Assembly: GCF_921293095.1 (NCBI RefSeq)
Contig: NC_060254.1
Location: 6,572,001 to 6,636,000, forward strand
Direction of reading: 5' to 3'
DNA length: 64,000 nt
From: Ischnura elegans
Taxonomy: Eukaryota > Arthropoda > Insecta > Odonata > Coenagrionidae
The first letter of the stretch is position 1. Each line of letters begins with the position of its first letter. The notes below the pieces were generated by a model. It was not told the DNA's origin. It saw only the letters and a list, made by a program, of their open reading frames with translations, and did no database searches. Positions 28,701 to 37,700 of the stretch are shown here, piece by piece. Both the position numbers and the translations under genes were made by a program.

Positions 28701-31700
28701 GAGATAACCGAGACACCATTAATTGACCCTTTAATAAGCATGTTAAAAAAATTGGTTTTTACGAGGCCCTTTTGGTGTTGGCACTCGCCATAGCGAGTTT
28801 CCATCGCCGGAAAACCTTCACCAAGAGTCCCTAATCTCTGTAATTTCTTGCGATCTGTTAGAAATGAAGTTAACGTGGAGTGCTCAGTCTCAAATTCATG
28901 TGGTAAACTGTCGTTCGATAAATAAGTAGTTCATTTTGGTGAAACTATTGTGGCATCAACATTCTCATAGGCTTGATCTTCTTTTGTCGGGCGGAAGAAA
29001 GCAGTCGGCAGCATACCAGCACGTCCGTGAGATGCGTGAATAGAAAGCATTTGATAGTAGACAACATGGCCAAAAAACACCAAACACGTCTAAGTAAGAA
29101 AATAAAAATAATAGAATAATAGGAGATAGGCGTAAGGAGTTTTCTGCATATTTTTCTAAGTGTTGAGTTACATGAAACTATTTTGTAAATTAAATTTTAA
29201 TTTTATTCTATAAAAACCACCTTGAAAAGACTTGTGATGGTGTTATTTTGTGTTTTTGTATATAATTTGGCAATTCTGAATGTTTTCACAATAAAAGCTC
29301 TTAAGTTTTTTGGGAAAAATAATTTTGTCCAGCTAGATTCGCAATTAGGACCACTGTGCACTGGCTGCAATGGGTTGGCAAAACTGACTTAATTGTTTGC
29401 GCCCCATAATACAATATATCTTTATGAAGAGGTGCAGGAAGAAAAACAGTGGCATATTGGTGTATAGTGAGTCTTAATCATCAAATTAGATAGTCGCGTC
29501 AGGTGTTCCAAAAATGGAACACAAGGCATATATGGGTTAACTCTTGTTATTGATTTTTATTGTGCATTGTTAATTGTATATTTCTTATTTTTTGTTCTCC
29601 TTGGAAACCTTTGACAAATTAAATGTGCTCTATAACTTTAATAATATGTGAGACAATGTCCCAGTACAAAATATATTTTATGTGCCTTGATCTTCTCTAG
29701 TACAAGCACGATTGCCGTATAACGGTGGAGTTGCTGGATACGGAGGTGGAGGAACCGGAGGCTGCGACGGAAGCGGAGAAGTGGTCTTATGTGGATCGGT
29801 TTGTGTCCGGGAGCAGTGGTGGGGAGGTGGATGGTCGAGGCGCAGCTGTGCTGATGCGAGGGGACGGCTCGCCCTCGTTGCCCCAGTCGGAGGCAGGCCT
29901 CCAGCAGTCGCCGTTGCCCTCGGCTGCATCCCGCAAGCCAGTGTTCCTGCCGAGGAACTTCCGCTTGTATAGGCGCAGGTCGGGTGGTGGATGCCAAGGG
30001 GGGGATGAGGGGGAGGAGAGTGGGGGAGGGAGGCAGTGTAAGGCAGCGTCGTCGTCAGTGCGAGCAGGGAAGAGGGACGAGATGAATGAGGTGGACAGGA
30101 GGAGGGGTGCTGTGGACGACCAACAGCACAAGGATAAGTGCAGGTGTGTCTCTCCTTCGAGTTAAAAACAGTGGCTTTAGCCATTCTGTCTCATGCAACA
30201 CAAACTTGTGACTATGAAACCTTGATTACTCCTTTCCAGTAAATGTTTTTGTGTTCTGTGTTTTCCTACACTCACCTCTCTGATGTTGATGTCAGTGTTG
30301 ACTAGTGATGGCAAATGTGACTCTTTGGTGAGAGATGACTCAAGGCGGCACAAAGCACACTCCTACATGCAACTTGCTCTGTTCGGCTCGGTAGGGTTGT
30401 TGCAACGATGGGAGGAGGATGTGATAGGGAGGGGAAATAGGGGGTGGGAAGATTTTATGGACAACGAATGGAGGAGATGAGGGAGAGGGAATTTAAGGCT
30501 GAGGAATGATCTGTGAGCCTACTATTAATGAGGAATACTCTACTCCTTTTTCAGTTTAATAAGGATTTATAGATTCCTCTTACAAATTATTAGTAAGTAA
30601 AAAATTTGAGGTACTCCATTTCCAGAAAGGTTATTTCTCCTCTCAGTGGTATAAGGGAAGCATTGGAAAGAAAAGCATTCCTAGGAAGTGAACTTCCTGT
30701 GAAACTAGGAAATAAGGGGGTGTGCTACACAAGATTGAGTCGTGCTCTAGCCAGGGAGCAAGAGAGAGCTGCAAGTGGATGGGGAGTTGCGACTCAATAG
30801 ATGTGACTTGCATGCCACTTTTTGCGGAGTCGCGCATTTGTGGTGACTCACTTGCGCACATGGCCCATCACTAGTGCTGACGCATGTGTATACATATTTT
30901 CAATCCTCTAAATGGTGCTCAAACGTCCATTGTTACCATTGGATGACTAGGCACTTGTTCTAATCTAACGGTCAGTGCACGTGAGATGGTGAGTCCCATT
31001 CCTCCATTGTTAAAAATTCTTACTGTGGTTCTATGTCTGACATAGCTCTGAAATATATGTTTACTATTTGGATGTTGTTTCTTTAACACTCCTTTTGCAT
31101 TGTGTGTGAAACCCTCTTGAGGACCAAAGAAAAGTAAGGCACTGCCACTTCCCTGAATATATCCCGTGATGCTTAGCATGCCCATTTTCTTTTCATGTCC
31201 ATGTTGTCAGGCAGTAATCTAGTCATGGATGATGCATCTCCCTTTAAACCCTCTCAAAATTAGTATGTTATTACTTTTTGGTTGAAATTAATCATTATTG
31301 TGTGTTGGAAGTGAGAGATAAAAATGATTCAATGGGTACGTATAAAACTGGTTTGAAATATGAATCCTCACTGATTCTCTCCTTTAATTTTAGTTCCAGT
31401 CTGTTTGTGAGCGGTTCAATTTTAAACACAGTAGTGGTGGATGGAAGAAATCCTCCCACTGAGAGTCCCAAAAATAACTGCTCTGTAATCTTTTATATTT
31501 ATTTTTATATACTAATTTGATGTTTATTTGGGTTCTTGAAAGGCTTGACCTACTCTTCACAGTTTTACTGATTCTTCACTGGTTGTTTTATTTTAACGAG
31601 TACATATCTTCATTCAACTCTCTTAGTAGGCTTATTCCTGTTTCCTTCACTTCATTTTCCTCCGCCCTAATCCAGGTTATTCTTCTACCTTTTAGTTGGC

Positions 31701-34700
31701 CAACCCTCGCTAATTTTTTCTTTTGAATATTGCCACTTCCTCTATCCTCCCTTCGTCCATTCTGTGTGTTCATTCCCTTTTCCAACTCACTCATTAACAT
31801 CTTCCACAGACCCTTCTTATTGACTAGGTCCTTTCTGTGTCAGATGATATTTTTTCGGCAATCCTCAACAGATATTCATCCCTGTGATATCCTTCTGGTT
31901 TTGGAAGTATCTCCAACATGAGATGAGACGGGTTTCTCTGCTGCCTAGGAAATTTCTTTCCTTGAGTGTTTCTTCTGCCATACTGTGGCGTTCAGGCAGC
32001 CAGCTATTCTGTTGGCTTTCTTGACTTTTCCTCAAAACTGCATTTTATATATGCACAGTTTGGAACTTCATTTCAAGATAGTTGAAGAAGTTAATGAAAT
32101 TTTTCGTTGGATGACTTTACATTTTTTTCTGGGGATATGACCATGTTGTATTCTTTTAGCTGAATTATTAAATGCATGCAGGAGTCCGTTAATTGTACAG
32201 CAGTCTGGCAATATGATTGTACAGCAGTCCGTCAATATAATTGTACAGCACTATTGTCAGTATAAGAAATAATTATTTATTTTCTAGTCTATAGCATCTT
32301 CTATGCTAAACTTTTTAAGTATCCTTAGTAATATATCAATGAAAGTTCATTTCATTGGCCTAATTGCTTTGTTATCATGAAGTTTTTCTGGTGGATTAAC
32401 TGGTGATGATAGATGATGATTCTTATTTGCTGACATTTTCCTTATTTTATTTTTATTCCTCTTTTTCTCTTTATATGTTTCATATTTATAAATGATGAAT
32501 TTCTTCCTCTCCATGTTATTTGGGATCAAAACACTTGGAAATATTTTTTTTGTATGAATGAGACATAATGGATTACCAAAGCCTAGTCTACCATTTTTCC
32601 ATCCTATTTTCTGAAAAATAACCCTGATTGAGGTGAGCTCTTTCAGCAGTGGCTCCAGTGAAAGGCATTCCAGGGTTGTCTCAGGTCTGGAAATAGTGAG
32701 GGGGTTTGAAATGGCTAATTCGACAAGTCTTGGAAAATGTACGTCATGGCAAATGATAAGTACTGCCGTGTGCTCATTATTTGCTGATGGCTGGTATTTG
32801 ATGAGGAAGCATACTTCAAATTTACCTTTGAAAATATGTCAATAGGATATTAAATCAGTTTGCACGTGGTTTTAACAAAATTGAAGTTCTTGCAGCATCG
32901 CATTGCATAGCACTGAGATAGTTACATTTTTGTTGATTAGTGGAATGAGAGAGAATCTAAATATTGAGGAGATGGTGGGAATGGACAGCAAAAATGACTC
33001 CATCAGTATCGAGTCTCGAGGAAGCAGCATTAACGTTCCAATACTCGTGGGAATCCACTGTGGAAAAATAAGAGCCTCTCTCCAGAAAATTCTTTCACGT
33101 TTTGGAGTATCACTTGCTTCTCAAAATTTGCCAATTGAGTGCAGTAATTTATTTGTGTATTTTGTTCAGTTGGCCATTATATTTATTTGTGTGCTATCAA
33201 GCTGTATTGCATCCAAAATTTTCCTTTTTATTAAGTAATTTAACTGAAAGAGAAGTCCTACATTGATTGGGAATTTGGTATTCAACCAGAGTATCATAAA
33301 TTACATGCAATTTTTCCATTATCCCCTTAACCTTCTTTTTAGTTGTGAAAATTTTCATATCTGGATAAAATTTTTCCTTCGGTAATTTTAAGATAAGTGG
33401 ATGTCATTCCAAGTAATAGACATCCTGAATGTTCAATCTGAGTTGCTGTAATTTTTTTGACTTGCCAAGTATATTCATCTTCCTTTTCTGTCGTTTTTAA
33501 GGAAATGGTCAAAATTTTTAAAAATCTTACCAATATTGCCAACGTTTGACTTTAGTTTTTGAGCTTCCTCAGGGGGTGATCAATCAAAAAGCAACGACAC
33601 AAAACGAAAACCAAGTCAATAAAAACAACACATTAAAAACCTACCACATATGTAGTCGATTTGAAGTATCAAATAAAAGGTACTATGATACAACACATCT
33701 ACCATATTATGGAAAAATGTAACAAAAGTATATGAATGTTGATTTTTTTGTTAGTTGTTGTTATGGCATTGAAAAAGATTGTTTGTTCCATTAATTGTGT
33801 TAATAGTGAGCCTATTGTAGGTGTGTTTTTTATTTGATACTTGAACCCAATTATGTGTGTGGTATATTGTTTAATGTGTTGTATTTTTAAATTTCTATTT
33901 GTGTTTTGATTTATCAGTCCTAATGAAACTTTTAAAATAGAGTGAAACATTAGCCTAAGGCAATTTTTTTTAAATTGTGACTAAAACATGGAAAACTATA
34001 GGAAAAGAAGATGAATTTGGTAAAACTAAAACATTCATAAGTTTTTATTTCTCATAATTTGTTGGTTTGGGGTTTATGTGTTAGGTGTAACACTTGAAAT
34101 GTGGCTCGGGCTTTAATCTGATGTTTAATTGTGCTCCCATAGCTTGGAGGAAGATGACACAGCCGACGATGAGGCGGATCGGCTGAGGGATGGAGCGAAT
34201 CTGAGTGAAAAGCAGAAGAGGTTAAAGAGTGAGGGCCCTGGGAACTTTGTCTCCTCGGATAATACCGAGTGTCGCTTCAACCTCAATTCATATTCGATGG
34301 TATTTGTCATCAACAAAGAGAATTATTTATACAAACGTCAAGCTTTCCAGAGAGCGAGAGAGGTAAGGAAATACCCTAGATTATAAGTCTTATTTGTAGT
34401 TATTATGTGAACCCTTAATTTTTAAATGGTGAAGAGAAAATAAGAGAGGTATTAGGTAGTTTTGTCATTAAAGATTAGGTATTACGAGCAAATGCACCCT
34501 AATAAATTTACTCTGTGCATTTCACTCTCTATAAACTTGACACTGGACCCAGATCAGTTGAGTACCAAATTTTTTTCATGGCAATTATTTTATTATCCTT
34601 GAAAATGATTTCTATGAAATACTATTACTAAAACTATATGCTTTTCAATCAAACACTGGGTCGCTGCAGTTGCTGCTGTGATGCTATTTTACTCTTGCTC

Positions 34701-37700
34701 GGCTGCTGTATATAAAATTTTACCATATTTTGTAATCTTCTTATTTTTTCTCTTAGTAGTTGTTTCATCCATATTCATTTTCTCACATAATAAGTTGATT
34801 AACCATTTTTGGTTGGTTTTAATGTACTTTCATCAATCAGGTGCCTCGCGCATCTTCAGTTGGGTATCTTGGATTATGATTTTGCAGCAAAATTTATAGT
34901 TGGGCTATTATTATTTGGCAGTTGGCTGTAAAGTAGTCAGCCAATCAGCCTTGGATGTTGGTTGGACAGTGTGGGGTGGGATACCGTACGTAGCAAAGAT
35001 AACAGGTTTTGTTTACATAGTGTGTATATAAGGTGATAGTGTCAACACTACACAGTTGTGTCTGCTTACTTGAGGAAACAGGAATATTTTATCAAAATGC
35101 AGCAATTTAACTCTACAATTGTAATGGCAAGCAACCTCCCATAGTTGCACCACCTTTATATGTCCATGGTTGGTAGAAGTAATAAACTTTTTCGGGTCTT
35201 ACCGCGTAGTTCAGATTTTATCCTGATGTATCGCAACCCCTGCTGGTTGCTTCTTCAGAGGTGACTAAGCTGCTCTCGGTATGGGTTGAAATATATAGTC
35301 TTCAAGTGGGTGTTTTAGGTGTGGAAGTATAATTGGGTGGAGGTTGAGGAGGATAGTCTGTTCAAAGAAGACATCCAGGAGAGTCTCAATTGGAGGCCAC
35401 CAACCCTGTTGAAATTCTCTTTGAGCAACTCCTGAATGCGTGTTTTGAGTACTCGTACTTCACTCAGTGACTCATGTCGATTATTAATTTTTTACAGTAG
35501 AAATTGTGTGAATTACCATTTCATGGAGGCAGCCAATAAAGCTGACACTTCCCTTAGCATTCATAATATCGTAAATCATAATCGGTGACTGCAATGAAGC
35601 TTAATAAATCATAATAAAATGATTTTCATTCTTAAATATCGAAAAACAATTATGTGAATGTACATTTCTACGGAATGACATTACCTCTTGCTGGAAAAAG
35701 GCTTTTATTTGAGAAGTTTCTATTTAACATATTTCACTGTTGGTTGTCTTTCTATGAAGATGATAACAGCTGATAACCTGTCCTCTCTTCATGCTCTGCT
35801 CAGTAATGATTTATTCAGCTCGGTGCAGTTTTGTTTTCTACAGTATAGCATCCTTCACAAGTATTGGAGATTTCGACCTACCTCTAATTTTAATAATTTG
35901 AAACATAATCAGACTTATGCTTTTGATCATACCCTCATTAGTCCTGAAACTATTATTATTATTATTATTACTGTACAAACTACTAGGAAAAGTATTGGTG
36001 TCATTGGTTGATTGTAAAACTACGGTTGATGGATCAAAAGAAAAATCGATGTGTCGATCATGTTTCAAGGTCAGTCACGCGCAGACACTGTCCACGCAGT
36101 CATCTGCACACGTACATTTGAAGCGCAATTATTGGCCTTGTGCCGTGATGACACACTGACCTTAAGCCTGTGATCGGAAGACCGGTAACCAAAGTGTACG
36201 TTAACTCTGGCAAAAATCAGACACTTGTTCACTTCCCTACCACCCTGCTCCCTCCATTTTCCCACGTTCACAACCTTTAGCTGACCCTGAATTTGGCTTG
36301 CGATAGGTGATGCAATAAGAGATAGCACTAGCACATTGCTTCGTTAGCATTCAGAGCATTTGTCGCGTTTGTTAAATTTTTATTTGTCTTGCTGCCGGCG
36401 ATTGTTACGTCATCAATGTTTCTGCCCTAAAATGGCTTATCAACAGACCGTGAATTTGAGGACATGTAGACCGTGAAAACCTAGAAAAAAACGTGAATTT
36501 TATAATTTTGTCAGAGTGGGAACCCTGTAATTTTATATCTACGAACATTATAGTTGATGAGGTAACAATTTGGATTATCGTTTTGCAATATATGTCTGTT
36601 TCCATTTTAATTAATATTAACTTTGTCAAGAACTTTATTATGAGAGGTTTGTTTTTTACCCTGCAAAGCAGAATAGAAAGTTTTTTTGGATATGTCACCT
36701 TGCCTCCTGCAGAGAACTTGTTTCTTTTCACCAAATAGAGGTTCGGCAAGAGCCAAAATCTAAATTTTGTGTGCATATTTTCGACGTTGGAGGCCATAGA
36801 ATGTCCAAGTGCTAACTTAGGATGGTCATGGTGTAGCTGTTCTATCCACTGGCAACAGCATTTATGATGGATGTGTGAGTGCTTGAAGAGTCGAGTAGTT
36901 GGTACTCGACTCGAGTGATTCGAGTGGCATTACAGATATCTAGTAGTTATGGTTACAGAGCTGTTGAGGCCGGTAAGTTCAGAAATCTACCAAAAGGAGG
37001 CGCTATCATGAAACTCATGCAATAATAACGTTATTAAAGTGGATATGTCGTTCTTATGCCTTGGCCTTGGAAATTCAGCTTTCTGTATATGTAGCTGTTA
37101 ATCACTATAATAGTTGACGTGGGTGCTGAATACCTTTTTGTCAGCCGTGGCGGCTGACTGTCTTCCGACCCTGTGGCATGATCTAGCTTCTCTGTCGGCA
37201 ATCTTCCCTGAATTCAGTGCCAGGAACTTGGACTCACAAACCAAGTGATTTGTCTTCACGGAATTATTTACCTTCCCATTTCTGATAAAAACACAGGACA
37301 CATTTTGTGCTTCGATATAATGGATATAAGCCATTCCTGAGAGGAAAGGAACTGCCTTATCTTTCACGATTTGAATTTGACTTTAATGATTACGTGACGA
37401 CTGACGACGTGAGTGAATCTCCGATGGCATTCACACTAACTCTCGTTCTGTTAAAAAATAAACCCATGCCACCAGGCAGAGTTAAGCAAATAGCTATTCA
37501 AGGTCCAACTATGTTTCATTTAAATCCACTCAGTTACAAGTTGGATCAGTTTTGATCTGCGCGCTGCATAGGCAATTTTCCCCTGGTGCAATTTGCCCCA
37601 CAGATGTGGGATTAGCCCGAGGAATGCGACCACGCATGCTGTTTTTACCATCATGTTGAATCACCATTGACTTAAGTCCAAACTGCAATTATGATAGTCT

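Noticed and set aside
29712..30184. Pro/Ser-rich minus-strand frames opposite the [10 protein letters not shown] exon
   Set aside because: Antisense shadows of a GC-rich coding exon with clear SIN3 homology on the plus strand.
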